NCBI RefSeq assembly: GCF_030697925.1
Contig: NZ_JAUYOJ010000006.1
Location: forward strand, 1 to 64,000
Source of the DNA: Phenylobacterium sp.
GTDB lineage: Bacteria > Pseudomonadota > Alphaproteobacteria > Caulobacterales > Caulobacteraceae
Reading direction: 5' to 3'
Length of the DNA stretch: 64,000 nt
Shown here: piece after piece, positions 12,000 through 20,673 of the stretch
Layout: the number at the start of each line of letters is the position of its first letter
Position numbering within the stretch: position 1 is the stretch's first letter
Notes under the pieces: generated by a model
What the model was told of the DNA's origin: nothing
What the model saw: the letters and a program-made list of their open reading frames with translations, nothing else
Databases searched by the model: none
Position numbers and translations under genes: made by a program

Positions 12000-13418
12000 A
12001 TGACCGACAACTCCTCGCCTGCTTCGAATAAGACCCAAGATGGCCAAGCCATGTGGGGCGGACGGTTTACGTCCAAACCGGCCGAACTGATGCAGGCGAT
12101 CAACGTCTCCATCGGCTTCGACAGGCGCCTGGCCGCCCAGGACCTGGCGGGGTCGCGGGCGCACGCGGCGATGTTGCGCAAGCAAGGCGTGATTTCAAGC
12201 GAGGACGAGGCGGCGATCCAGGGCGGTCTCCAGGCCATCGAGGCCGAGATGGACGCCGGGACCTTCCCGTTCCGCGACGAGTACGAAGACATCCACATGA
12301 ACGTGGAGGCGCGGCTGCGCGAGCTGATCGGCCCGGCGGCCGGCCGGCTGCACACCGCTCGCTCACGCAACGACCAGGTGGCGCTTGATTTCCGCCTGTG
12401 GGTCCGCGAGGCCTGTGACCGCACGGGCGCCCAGATTCGCGACCTGCAGGCCGCCCTTCTGGCCAAGGCCGAGCCGCACGCGGCGACCCTGATGCCCGGC
12501 TTCACCCACCTGCAGCCGGCCCAGCCGGTGACCTTCGGCCACCACCTGATGGCCTACGTCGAGATGTTCGGCCGCGACGCCTCGCGCTTCGCCGACGCCC
12601 GGGCGCGGATGAACGAATGCCCGCTGGGCGCCGCGGCCCTGGCGGGCTCGCCGTTCCCCATCGACCGCCACGCGACGGCCCAGGCCCTGGGCTTCGACGG
12701 TCCCACGGCCAACTCCCTGGACAGCGTCGCCGACCGCGACTTCGCGCTGGAAGCCCTGGCGGCGGCCACCATCTGCGCGGTCCACCTGTCGCGGCTGGCC
12801 GAGGAGATCGTCATCTGGATGACGCCGCAGTTCGGCTTCGTGAAGCTCTCCGACGCCTTCACCACCGGCTCGTCGATCATGCCGCAGAAGAAAAACCCCG
12901 ACGCCGCCGAACTGGTCCGGGCCAAGGTCGGGCGGCTGCTGGGCTCCTTCACCCAGCTCACCGTGGTGATGAAGGGCCTGCCGATGACCTATTCGAAGGA
13001 CATGCAGGAGGACAAGGTCCCCACCTTCGAGGCCTTCGACGCACTCGAACTCTCGCTGGCCGCCATGGCCGGCATGGTCGCCGACCTGGAGCCGGTGGCC
13101 GAGAAGATGGCCGCCGCGGCCGGCGCCGGCTATTCGACCGCGACGGATCTGGCCGACTGGCTGGTGCGCGAACTGGACATGCCGTTCCGCGACGCCCACC
13201 ACGTGACGGGCGCGGCGGTGAAAAAGGCCGAGTCGCTCGGCTGCGATCTGTCGTCCCTGCCCCTATCTGAGCTCCAGGCCCTGGAGTCGCGGATTACGGC
13301 TGGGGTTTTCGAGGTGCTGACGCCCGCCGCTTCGGTCGCCAGCCGCAAGAGCTACGGCGGCGCCTCGCCGGAACAGGTTCGCGCCCAGATCGCGCGTTGG
13401 AAGGAGAATTTGTCATGA
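12000..13418 (+). CDS. argH: Argininosuccinate lyase
   Basis: 472-residue cytosolic enzyme that splits argininosuccinate into arginine and fumarate, the last step of arginine synthesis. Family signatures are intact: the amino-terminal [20 protein letters not shown] block, [28 protein letters not shown]-type [15 protein letters not shown], and the mobile loop [20 protein letters not shown] with the catalytic serine at 291-292. The ATG at 12000 touches the divergent thioredoxin start; ATG 12051 (MWGGRF) is a possible shorter start. The stop overlaps lptM by 4 bp (ATGA), starting an argH-lptM-lysA operon. Confidence 0.97.
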   Translation: MTDNSSPASNKTQDGQAMWGGRFTSKPAELMQAINVSIGFDRRLAAQDLAGSRAHAAMLRKQGVISSEDEAAIQGGLQAIEAEMDAGTFPFRDEYEDIHMNVEARLRELIGPAAGRLHTARSRNDQVALDFRLWVREACDRTGAQIRDLQAALLAKAEPHAATLMPGFTHLQPAQPVTFGHHLMAYVEMFGRDASRFADARARMNECPLGAAALAGSPFPIDRHATAQALGFDGPTANSLDSVADRDFALEALAAATICAVHLSRLAEEIVIWMTPQFGFVKLSDAFTTGSSIMPQKKNPDAAELVRAKVGRLLGSFTQLTVVMKGLPMTYSKDMQEDKVPTFEAFDALELSLAAMAGMVADLEPVAEKMAAAAGAGYSTATDLADWLVRELDMPFRDAHHVTGAAVKKAESLGCDLSSLPLSELQALESRITAGVFEVLTPAASVASRKSYGGASPEQVRAQIARWKENLS

Positions 13419-13693
13419 CCCTTCGAGTCGCGGCGATCGCCGCCCTGACGGGCGCCCTGGCCCTGGCCGGCTGCGGCAAGATGGGCGCCCTGGAGCGTCC
13501 CGGACCGCTGATGGGCAAGGGCTCGGGCGCGGACGCCGGGTCCGATCCCGGTCGCGCCATCCGCACGGTCGACCCGCGCAACCGCGACGACGCGCCGGTT
13601 CCTCCGCGCACCCAGCCGATCGACTCCGCGCCCAGCGCCACGTCCAGCGCCCCGCAAGGCGCCCTGCCCGACCCCTACGCCCGGCCCAGATGA
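13415..13693 (+). CDS. lptM: LptM-like lipoprotein
   Basis: 92-residue lipoprotein: signal [20 protein letters not shown] with lipobox LAGC and lipidated Cys20, followed by [11 protein letters not shown]. That matches the CGKKGPL motif of the LptM (YifL) family. In Escherichia coli LptM helps assemble the LptD outer-membrane LPS translocon by assisting disulfide formation. The rest is a disordered Pro/Ser/Ala tail, longer than usual. It overlaps argH and lysA by 4 bp on each side (ATGA), with AAGGAG before the start. The same small lipoprotein beside lysA/dapF-type genes is a common proteobacterial arrangement. Confidence 0.82.
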   Translation: MTLRVAAIAALTGALALAGCGKMGALERPGPLMGKGSGADAGSDPGRAIRTVDPRNRDDAPVPPRTQPIDSAPSATSSAPQGALPDPYARPR

Positions 13694-14973
13694 ACCACTT
13701 CGAGCTCCACGGGGGCGAGCTCTTCTGTGAGGACGTATCCCTGAGCGCCCTGGCCGAGGCCGTGGGCACGCCAGTCTATGTCTATTCGACGGCCACCCTG
13801 GAACGGCACTACACGGTGCTGCGCGACGCCCTGGTCGCCGAGGGGATCCGGGGCGAGCACGGCGCCGATCCGCTGCTGGCCTTCGCGGTGAAGGCCAATT
13901 CCAACGTCGCCGTCCTCAAGACCCTGGCGAAGCTGGGCGCGGGCGCCGACACGGTCTCGGAGGGCGAGATCCGCCGGGCGCTGGCCGCCGGGGTCCCGCC
14001 CGAGAAGATCGTCTTCTCCGGCGTCGGTAAGACCGGGGGTGAGATCGCCTTCGCGCTCAAGGCCGGCGTATCGGAGATCAATGTCGAGTCCGAGCCGGAG
14101 ATGGAGTTGGCCAGCCGGGTCGCCCAGTCGCTGGGAACCCGCGCGGTGGTCGCCATCCGGGTCAATCCCGACGTCTCGGCCGGCGGCCACGCCAAGATCT
14201 CCACCGGCAAGGCCGACAACAAGTTCGGGGTCTCGTTCTCCGAGGCCGAGCGGCTCTACGCCAAGGCCTCCAACAACGCCGGCCTGAAGCCGGTGGGCGT
14301 CACCTGCCACATCGGCAGCCAGATCACCGACCTGGCGCCCATGGCCGAGGCCTTCGCCAAGATGCGCGGCCTGGTCGAGCGCCTGCGCGGCGAGGGGCTG
14401 GCGGTCGAGCGCCTCGACCTGGGCGGCGGCCTGGGCGTCCCTTATTTCAACCAACCGACCCCGCCCTCACCCGCCGACTATGCACGGATGATCGCCAAGA
14501 CCATGGACGGGCTGGACGTGGCCTATTCGTTCGAGCCCGGACGGATGATCGCCGCCAACGCCGGCGTGCTGCTGGCTCGCGTGCTGCACATCCACGAGCG
14601 CCCCGAGGGCCGGAAGTTCGCCGTACTGGACGCGGCGATGAACGACCTGATCCGGCCGGCCATGTACGACGCCTATCACGAGATCGTCCCGGTCAAGCCG
14701 CGCCCCGGCGCGCCGGTCGTCTATGACGTGGTGGGGCCGATCTGCGAGACCGGCGACACCTTCACCCGCGAGCGCGCCCTGCCCCCGCTTGAGGCCGGAG
14801 ACCTGGTGGCCTTCCTCAGCGCCGGCGCCTATGGGGCGGTGATGTCCAGCGAATATAACAGCCGTCTGCTGGCCCCCGAGGTGCTGGTGAAGGGATCGGA
14901 CTACGCGGTGATCCGGCCGCGGCCGACCTATGAGGACATGCTGGCCAAGGAGGCCGCCGCGCCCTGGCTCTAG
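13690..14973 (+). CDS. lysA: Diaminopimelate decarboxylase
   Basis: 427-residue PLP enzyme, a fold-type III decarboxylase, making lysine from meso-diaminopimelate. PLP binds Lys68 in LLAFAVKANSN. Other family marks are the TCHIGSQI block, GGGLGVPY phosphate loop, FEPGRMIAANAG, PICETGDTF with the active-site cysteine from the partner subunit, and the C-terminal GAYGAVMSSEYN. It overlaps lptM by 4 bp and is the last gene of the operon. All catalytic motifs are intact and the length is standard. Confidence 0.97.
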   Translation: MNHFELHGGELFCEDVSLSALAEAVGTPVYVYSTATLERHYTVLRDALVAEGIRGEHGADPLLAFAVKANSNVAVLKTLAKLGAGADTVSEGEIRRALAAGVPPEKIVFSGVGKTGGEIAFALKAGVSEINVESEPEMELASRVAQSLGTRAVVAIRVNPDVSAGGHAKISTGKADNKFGVSFSEAERLYAKASNNAGLKPVGVTCHIGSQITDLAPMAEAFAKMRGLVERLRGEGLAVERLDLGGGLGVPYFNQPTPPSPADYARMIAKTMDGLDVAYSFEPGRMIAANAGVLLARVLHIHERPEGRKFAVLDAAMNDLIRPAMYDAYHEIVPVKPRPGAPVVYDVVGPICETGDTFTRERALPPLEAGDLVAFLSAGAYGAVMSSEYNSRLLAPEVLVKGSDYAVIRPRPTYEDMLAKEAAAPWL

Positions 14974-15065
14974 CCGTCGCCCCTTGCCAAACCGGGCGAG
15001 GGCGCAGGAAGTAGGCCTCAACCAAACTGGCGCGGTCGCGCCGAGGGCGGACGGGAGGGTCGGCG

Positions 15066-16307
15066 ATGCGCTTCGGGATCTTTTACGAGCACCAGCTTCC
15101 CAAGCCCTGGAACGAGGGCGACGAGGCGCGGCTGTTCCACCAGGCCCTGGAGCAGGTCGTGCTCGCCGACAAGCTGGGCTTCGACTACGCCTGGGAGGTC
15201 GAGCACCACTTCCTCGAGGAATATTCCCATTCCTCCGCGCCTGAGGTGTTCTTGGCCGCCTGCGCGGCGCTCACCAAGACCATCCGGGTCGGCCACGGAA
15301 TCCGCCAGGTGATCCCCAACTACAACCACCCCGCCCGCACGGCGGAGGGCCTGGCGACCCTCGACATCATCTCCCACGGCCGGCTCGATTTCGGGATAGG
15401 CGAGGGCGCCACCCGGCTGGAGCTGGGCGGCTTCGGCATCCCAGCCAAGGAGAAGCGCGCGCTCGCCCTGGAGGCCGCCGAGCAGATCGCCAACATGATG
15501 GTGATGGACCCCTACCCCGGCTTCGAGGGCAAGGGCTTCTCCTTCCCCTGCCGCAACGTCGTGCCCAAGCCGATGCAGAAGCCGCATCCGCCCATGTGGA
15601 TGGCCTGCACCAACCGAGACACCATCAAGATCGCCGCCCAGAAGGGCCTGGGCGCCCTGGCCTTCTCCTTCGTCGATCCCGAGGAAGCCCGGAACTGGGC
15701 CGACATCTATTACGGGATCATCAAGTCCGATGAATGCGTCCCCATCGGCCACAGCGTGAACGCCAATATCGCCATGGTCTCGAACTTCTCGGTGCATCAC
15801 GACCGGGCCGAGGCGATCCGGCGCGGCCAGGAGGGCTTCGAGTTCTTCGGCTATGCGGTGAACGCCCTGGTGGCGCATGACGCCCTACCCGGCCGTTCGA
15901 CCCTGTTCGCCGACTTCCAGAAGTCGCGCGCCAACAGCGACGAGGAGATCATCGCCGCCCGGAGCATGGCCGAGCGCAACGCCAACGGCATCGGCACCCC
16001 CGACGACATCCGCGAGCACATCACGGCCTTTCAGGACGCCGGCGTCGACCAGGTGATCTTCCTGCAGCAGGCCGGCCGCAACCGCCACGACCACATCTGC
16101 CAGTCCCTGGAGCTGTTCGCCGCCGAGGTGATGGGGGGCTTCAAGGCGCAGGTCGCCGAGCGCGAGGCCCGGAAGGCCCAGGAACTCGCCCCCTATGTGG
16201 CCGCGGCCATGGCGCGCAAGGCCTGGATGAAGCCGCTGGCCGACCATGAGATCCCGGTCGTGCCCGCCTCGGTGGTCCGGGCGCAGATCAACGCCACGAC
16301 CCGTTAG
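15066..16307 (+). CDS. LLM-class flavin-dependent oxidoreductase
   Basis: 413-residue luciferase-like monooxygenase. The N-terminus MRFGIFYEHQLPKPW, the WEVEHHFLEEYSHSSAPEVF block and RVGHGIRQVIPNYNHPARTA are typical of the bacterial luciferase fold, with GRLDFGIGEGATRLE as the flavin-phosphate region. These enzymes use FMNH2 (or F420) to oxidise aldehydes, alkanes or sulfonates; the substrate is not evident. A GGAGGG site precedes the ATG. It converges on a TetR gene, sharing a TTAG stop overlap. The TetR regulator may control it or the divergent NmrA-like operon. Confidence 0.92.
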   Translation: MRFGIFYEHQLPKPWNEGDEARLFHQALEQVVLADKLGFDYAWEVEHHFLEEYSHSSAPEVFLAACAALTKTIRVGHGIRQVIPNYNHPARTAEGLATLDIISHGRLDFGIGEGATRLELGGFGIPAKEKRALALEAAEQIANMMVMDPYPGFEGKGFSFPCRNVVPKPMQKPHPPMWMACTNRDTIKIAAQKGLGALAFSFVDPEEARNWADIYYGIIKSDECVPIGHSVNANIAMVSNFSVHHDRAEAIRRGQEGFEFFGYAVNALVAHDALPGRSTLFADFQKSRANSDEEIIAARSMAERNANGIGTPDDIREHITAFQDAGVDQVIFLQQAGRNRHDHICQSLELFAAEVMGGFKAQVAEREARKAQELAPYVAAAMARKAWMKPLADHEIPVVPASVVRAQINATTR

Positions 16308-16936
16308 GGTTCGAGGATCTCGCGCAGCGTCATGCGCTTGTGGGCCTCCACCAGGGCGCGGCCCTGCTCGCGGTCGTGGGAGATGGCCAGGCGCATGGCC
16401 GCCTCGCCCAGGTGCCAGATCAGGAAGGCCGAGGTGGCGATCTTCTCGGGGTCGGCGTGCGGATGGACGCGCTGCATGGCCTCGGCGAGCATCGCCCCGG
16501 CGGCCCGGCTTTCGGCAAGCTCCAGCAGGACCAGGTGCTTGTCGGCCTGCATGCCCGACCAGATGTCGCGCATCGCCGGCTCGGCCAGCATGATCTCGTA
16601 ATAGAGGTCGATGAGGCCGAGATAGGCCGCCGTGAGCCCCTCAAGGTCCTGCACCCCCGCCAACGCCTCCTGGATGCACCGGCGGTTCTCGGCGTTGTAG
16701 CGCTCCGCCAGGGTGCGGATGATCGCGCTCTTGTCGGGGAAGTACTGGTAGAGCGAACCGATCGAAATCCCGGCCCGTTCCGCGACCTCGCTCATCTTCA
16801 GCTGGTCGCTGCCCTTGGCGGCGATCAGCTCGGTGGCCGCCGTCAGGATGCGCTCCAGCCGCTCGCGGCTGCGCTGCTGCGCGGGCGCCCGGCGCGCCGA
16901 GCGCGTCCCCCCGACCTCGCGATCCTCTTCCGCCAT
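16304..16936 (-). CDS. TetR-family transcriptional regulator
   Basis: 210-residue repressor-type protein. The N-terminal HTH (about residues 25-70) reads RILTAATELIAAKGSDQLKM, then SEVAERAGISIGSLYQYFPD and KSAIIRTL, a strong TetR signature. The helical C-terminal domain (TAAYLGLIDLYYEIMLAEPA) would bind a ligand. Its start faces the NmrA-like gene across 88 bp carrying two copies of an operator-like repeat, so autoregulation and control of that operon are likely. The stop overlaps the LLM oxidoreductase stop by 4 bp. Ligand unknown. Confidence 0.93.
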   Translation of the reverse strand: MAEEDREVGGTRSARRAPAQQRSRERLERILTAATELIAAKGSDQLKMSEVAERAGISIGSLYQYFPDKSAIIRTLAERYNAENRRCIQEALAGVQDLEGLTAAYLGLIDLYYEIMLAEPAMRDIWSGMQADKHLVLLELAESRAAGAMLAEAMQRVHPHADPEKIATSAFLIWHLGEAAMRLAISHDREQGRALVEAHKRMTLREILEP

Positions 16937-16952
16937 CGCCGCACAACTCCCC

Positions 16953-16980
16953 TTGACACTAAAATATGAGGGTTTATCAC
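16953..16980 (+). promoter_or_regulatory. Candidate promoter of the NmrA-like operon
   Basis: TTGACA at 16953-16958 and TATCAC at 16975-16980 are 16 bp apart, upstream of ATG 17025. The first operator repeat covers the spacer and the -10, so a bound TetR protein would block it. The -10 match is only partial. Confidence 0.4.
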
Positions 16981-17008
16981 ATTCTCAAATATGAGACTCC
17001 CTCACATT
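16962..17008. promoter_or_regulatory. Twofold repeated TetR operator candidate
   Basis: Two 22-bp direct repeats at 16962-16983 and 16987-17008 are each AAATATGAG, six variable bases, TCACATT, with a 25-bp period. Each unit is itself an imperfect inverted repeat (ATGAG facing TCACAT). They fill the gap between the tetR start (16936) and the NmrA-like start (17025), where a TetR dimer pair would be expected. Confidence 0.7.
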
Positions 17009-17024
17009 ACTGCGAGAGCGAGAT

Positions 17025-17867
17025 ATGACAACGGAAAACAACGACCTGACCCTGGTCACCAGCGGCAATGGCAAGACCGGCCGTCGCCTGGCCGACCGGC
17101 TGATCGCCGCCGGTCGTCCCGTGCGCATCGGCTCGCGCGCCGCCAGCCCGGCCTTCGACTGGGAGGACCGCTCCACCTGGGCCGGCGCGCTCGACGGCGT
17201 CAGCGCCGTCTATGTGGCCTTCCAGCCCGACCTGGCGGTTCCGGGGGCCCTGGAAACCGTGACGGCCTTCCACGTCCAGGCCGTGGCGGCCGGCGCCCGG
17301 AAACTGGTCCTGCTGTCGGGCCGCGGCGAGGCAGAGGCTGAAGAGGCCGAAAAGGCCTTGCGGGCGACCGACGCCGATTGGACGATCCTGCGCGCCAGCT
17401 GGTTCAGCCAAAATTTCAGCGAAGCCCACTTCCTCGAACCACTCCAGGAAGGCGAGCTGGCCCTGCCGGTCGGCCCCGTGCCCGAGCCCTTCATCGACGT
17501 CGAGGATATCGCCGACGTCGCGTTCGCGGCGCTGACCCGGCCAGGTCATTCGCACCGCCTCTATGAGCTGACCGGCCCGCGCGCGCTCACCTTCGCCCAG
17601 GCGGTCGCGGAGATCGCTGCGGCCACCGGGCGCGAGATCGCCTTCGCCGCCCCTCCCGCCGACGACTACCGCGTCGCCCTCCTGGAGGCCCAGGTTCCGG
17701 CCGATGTGAGCAGCCTCGTCCTCCACCTGCTCACCACCGTGCTCGACGGCCGCAACGCGAGAGTCGCCCATGGCGTGCGCGAGGCGCTGGGGCGCGAACC
17801 GCGCGACTTTTCCGAGTATGTGCGCCAGACTGCGGCCACCGGTGTGTGGGGAGGAACCCATGCTTGA
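17025..17867 (+). CDS. NmrA-like NAD(P)-binding protein
   Basis: 280-residue atypical short-chain dehydrogenase. It has a Rossmann start (LTLVTSGNGKTGRRLADRLI, with a GxGxTG-like SGNGKTG), VYVAFQPDL, and the RASWFSQNFSEAHFL block typical of NmrA/azoreductase-like proteins such as SDR family oxidoreductases. The catalytic Tyr-x3-Lys of classical SDRs is absent, as usual in this branch. It is the first gene of a two-gene operon with a DUF1772 membrane protein and is divergent from the TetR gene, so it is probably induced by the TetR ligand. Substrate unknown; quinone or redox-dye reduction is a family possibility. Confidence 0.85.
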   Translation: MTTENNDLTLVTSGNGKTGRRLADRLIAAGRPVRIGSRAASPAFDWEDRSTWAGALDGVSAVYVAFQPDLAVPGALETVTAFHVQAVAAGARKLVLLSGRGEAEAEEAEKALRATDADWTILRASWFSQNFSEAHFLEPLQEGELALPVGPVPEPFIDVEDIADVAFAALTRPGHSHRLYELTGPRALTFAQAVAEIAAATGREIAFAAPPADDYRVALLEAQVPADVSSLVLHLLTTVLDGRNARVAHGVREALGREPRDFSEYVRQTAATGVWGGTHA

Positions 17868-18339
17868 ACGTGTCCTGACCGCCGCGGTCGTCACCGCCGC
17901 GATCGGCAGCGGCGTGGTCGGCGGGATCTTCCACGCCTTCTCCACCTTCGTCATGCCGGCCCTGGCCCGGATACCAGCAGAGCAAGGGATCGCCGCCATG
18001 CGGATGATCAATGTCACGGTGATCAATCCGCTCTTCATGCTGGCCTGGATGGGCACGAGCCTGGTCTGCCTCATCCTGGCAGGCGGGGCGCTGTTCTGGT
18101 GGCAGGGGGCCGGCAGCTGGCTGATCCTGGCCGCCAGCCTGCTCTACCTGCTCGGCTGCTTCGCCTCGACCGTGATCTTCAACGTGCCGCTGAACAACCA
18201 GCTGGCCACCGCCGACGCCGCCCAGTTGGCGACCCTGTGGCCGCGCTATCTCCGCGTCTGGACGATGTGGAACCACGTTCGCTCGGTCGCCCCGATCCTC
18301 TCGGCGATCCTGTTCATCCTCGCCATGGTGCTGAAGTGA
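17860..18339 (+). CDS. DUF1772 (anthrone oxygenase-like) membrane protein
   Basis: 159 residues with four predicted membrane spans: LTAAVVTAAIGSGVVGGIF, NPLFMLAWMGTSLVCLILAG, LILAASLLYLLGCFASTVIF and SVAPILSAILFILAMVL. The FNVPLNNQLA motif and the WNHVR segment mark the DUF1772 family, which includes fungal anthrone oxygenases. The ATG at 17860 has GGGGAGG upstream and overlaps the NmrA-like gene by 8 bp, so the two are coupled. An NmrA-like reductase with a DUF1772 protein suggests detoxification of a hydrophobic aromatic compound under TetR control, an inference from context. Confidence 0.85.
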   Translation: MLERVLTAAVVTAAIGSGVVGGIFHAFSTFVMPALARIPAEQGIAAMRMINVTVINPLFMLAWMGTSLVCLILAGGALFWWQGAGSWLILAASLLYLLGCFASTVIFNVPLNNQLATADAAQLATLWPRYLRVWTMWNHVRSVAPILSAILFILAMVLK

Positions 18340-18419
18340 GGGCCTCTCGACACCGCCCTAACGCTTCGTGAACCTAAGCTTCACCATGATCGGCGGCGAT
18401 CGGACGTGGGGGGCAAGGC

Positions 18420-20129
18420 GTGCGTTGGGACGAGGTGCTCGATGAAGGCCTCGATGGCGCGACGCTCAAGATGAGCAGGCGCGGATCGGCGGTCCGCCTG
18501 CTGGTGTCCGGCCTCGCCGGCATCCTGCTGTGGGTCAGTTTCGACTGGCGTGCGGCAGCGGCCTGGTTGGCCGTGAACCTGGCGCTCGAAGCGACCCTGC
18601 TGTTCAGCTACGCAAGGTTCGCCCGCCGCGGCGGCGCCCGTCGCGCGCCCCGCCTGGAGCGTTTCGGGCCGCCAGTAATGTTCAGCGCGAGTTGGTCGGC
18701 CATGGCGGGCCTGAGCTGGATCTATGGCGACGGACCGATGCGCCTCGCGGCCATCATCCTGCTGTTTGGCATACTGATCGAGGCGCTGAAGTACGCCGTC
18801 CATAGCCGCGCGGCCTTTCTCTGCATCGTTCCGTTTCCCCTCGTCGCGCTGACGGTCGCACCGATGATCTTCGGAGGCCTGAAAGGCTGGGACCTGGCCT
18901 TCGTCGGCCTCGCCCTGTTCGGCCTCGTCGCCTATGTGGTCGACGCCGCCCAGGCCGTCCGGGCCAACGCCAGCGCCCTGGAGAAAGCCCAGGCCGAAGC
19001 CCTGGAGGCCAGTCGCGCCAAGTCGGCCTTCCTGGCGATGATGAGCCACGAGCTGCGCACGCCGATGAACGGCGTCCTCGGCATGGCCCACGCGCTTGCG
19101 GCCACGAAGCTCAGCCGCCAGCAGGCGGACTATCTCGAGATGATCGTCCAGTCGGGTGACGGCCTGCTGGCGATTCTCAACGACATCCTCGATCTGTCGA
19201 AGATCGAGGCCGGCAAGCTGGAATTGGAATGCGTCGGTTTCGACGTGGGCAAGATTGGCCGTCAGCTCTACATGCTATGGAGCGAGACGGCGCGACAGAA
19301 GGGCGTCGAACTCGTGCTCTACGTGGACCCGAGGACGCCCGCCTGGTTGGCCGGGGACCCGGTCCGCGTACGCCAGATCCTGCTCAACCTGATTTCCAAC
19401 GCCCTGAAGTTCACCGAGAGCGGAACGGTCGATATCCGGATCGCGCCGCACGCCGACGGGGGTGTCGCCCTCACGGTGGCCGACACGGGGATCGGCATGA
19501 CCCAGGAGCAGCAGGATCGGCTGTTCCTGGCCTTCTCGCAGGGCGAAACCTCGACCACCCGGCGCTTCGGCGGCACTGGCTTGGGCTTGTCGATCTGCCG
19601 CCAGCTCGCGGGCATGATGAATGGGGAGATCACCGTGGAGAGCCGGCCGGGCCACGGCTCGACCTTCCGCGTCCGCCTGCCCCTGGCTGCGGCAGAGGCG
19701 CCCGCCGTCGGCGAGGCCAGGACCCAGCTCGTCGGCCTGCACGGCCGTCAAATCCTCGTCGTCGACGACAACAAGGTCAATCAGGCCGTGGCGCGCGCAA
19801 TCCTGGAGGCGACCGGCGCACGGGTCTCGATGGCCGATGACGGCCTGGAGGCGCTCGCGGCCCTGCGCGAGGGCCGATTCGACGTGGTGCTGATGGACGT
19901 GCACATGCCGCGCATGGACGGGATCGAGGCGCTACGGCGCATCCGGGCCGGTGAGGCCGGACGCGCCGACACCCCGGTGATCGCCTTGACGGCCGACGCC
20001 ATGTCCGGCGAGGGCGAGCGGCTGATCGGCCTCGGCTTCGATGACGCCCACCCCAAGCCGATCCAGCCGGCGAGCTTGATGCTGGCCGTCGCCGCCCGAT
20101 GCGAAGCTCAAGCGCCCGAGCTCGTCTAG
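18420..20129 (+). CDS. Membrane-bound hybrid sensor histidine kinase
   Basis: 569 residues. The N-terminal half has about five or six hydrophobic segments (about residues 25-175) and no recognised extracellular sensor. HisKA follows with phospho-acceptor His210 in [20 protein letters not shown]. The HATPase has [19 protein letters not shown] and [15 protein letters not shown], and a C-terminal receiver has [11 protein letters not shown] and the acceptor Asp in [13 protein letters not shown]. The GTG start at 18420 follows GGGGGCAAGG. It has no adjacent response regulator or phosphotransfer gene, so its output partner lies elsewhere. Confidence 0.92.
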   Translation: MRWDEVLDEGLDGATLKMSRRGSAVRLLVSGLAGILLWVSFDWRAAAAWLAVNLALEATLLFSYARFARRGGARRAPRLERFGPPVMFSASWSAMAGLSWIYGDGPMRLAAIILLFGILIEALKYAVHSRAAFLCIVPFPLVALTVAPMIFGGLKGWDLAFVGLALFGLVAYVVDAAQAVRANASALEKAQAEALEASRAKSAFLAMMSHELRTPMNGVLGMAHALAATKLSRQQADYLEMIVQSGDGLLAILNDILDLSKIEAGKLELECVGFDVGKIGRQLYMLWSETARQKGVELVLYVDPRTPAWLAGDPVRVRQILLNLISNALKFTESGTVDIRIAPHADGGVALTVADTGIGMTQEQQDRLFLAFSQGETSTTRRFGGTGLGLSICRQLAGMMNGEITVESRPGHGSTFRVRLPLAAAEAPAVGEARTQLVGLHGRQILVVDDNKVNQAVARAILEATGARVSMADDGLEALAALREGRFDVVLMDVHMPRMDGIEALRRIRAGEAGRADTPVIALTADAMSGEGERLIGLGFDDAHPKPIQPASLMLAVAARCEAQAPELV

Positions 20130-20139
20130 GCTCGTCGGA

Positions 20140-20673
20140 TCAATCCAGCGCCCCGATGAACGGCAGGCCGCGATAGGCTCCGGCGGCATCCATGCCATAG
20201 CCCACCAGGAAGCGGGCCGGGGCGTGCCAGGCCACGAAGTCCGGGATGATCGCGCGCTGGGTGGGCCACGGCTTGCTGGCGAAGACGGCGGTGAGCGCGC
20301 GGCTCGCGCCGGCGTCGGTGACCAGGCGCTGGGCCTCGGAGAGCGACAGGCCGGTGTCAATGACATCGTCGATGATCAGGGCCGTGCGGCCCGCCAGCGG
20401 GCGCTGCAGGTCGGCGCGGACCTCGCAACGGCCGAGGCTGGCGCGCTCGTCGCCATAGGAGGCCAGCCACAGGGCGTCGAATCGCACATTTCGCCCGGCC
20501 CGCGACAGGGCGCGCGTGAGGTCCGAGGCGAACCAGAGACCGCCGGTCAGGAGGCACACGGCGACGGTGTCGTCGTCGATCCGCGGCGCGATCTCGGCCG
20601 CCAGGGCTTCCACCCGCGTCGCGACCTCGGCCTCGCTCATCAGGACCACCGGTTCCGATAGAAGCTCACTCAT
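20140..20673 (-). CDS. hpt: Hypoxanthine/purine phosphoribosyltransferase
   Basis: 177-residue type I phosphoribosyltransferase that joins a purine base to PRPP for salvage. The PRPP loop is ALIIDDVIDTGLSLSEAQRL, the pyrophosphate-binding loop region is VCLLTGGLWFASDL, and the base-binding segment near the end is VAWHAPARFLVGYGMD. Length and motif order fit hypoxanthine phosphoribosyltransferase. Its start overlaps the end of the upstream zinc-ribbon gene by 8 bp, so the two are co-translated. Exact base preference (hypoxanthine, guanine or xanthine) is not decidable here. Confidence 0.9.
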   Translation of the reverse strand: MSELLSEPVVLMSEAEVATRVEALAAEIAPRIDDDTVAVCLLTGGLWFASDLTRALSRAGRNVRFDALWLASYGDERASLGRCEVRADLQRPLAGRTALIIDDVIDTGLSLSEAQRLVTDAGASRALTAVFASKPWPTQRAIIPDFVAWHAPARFLVGYGMDAAGAYRGLPFIGALD

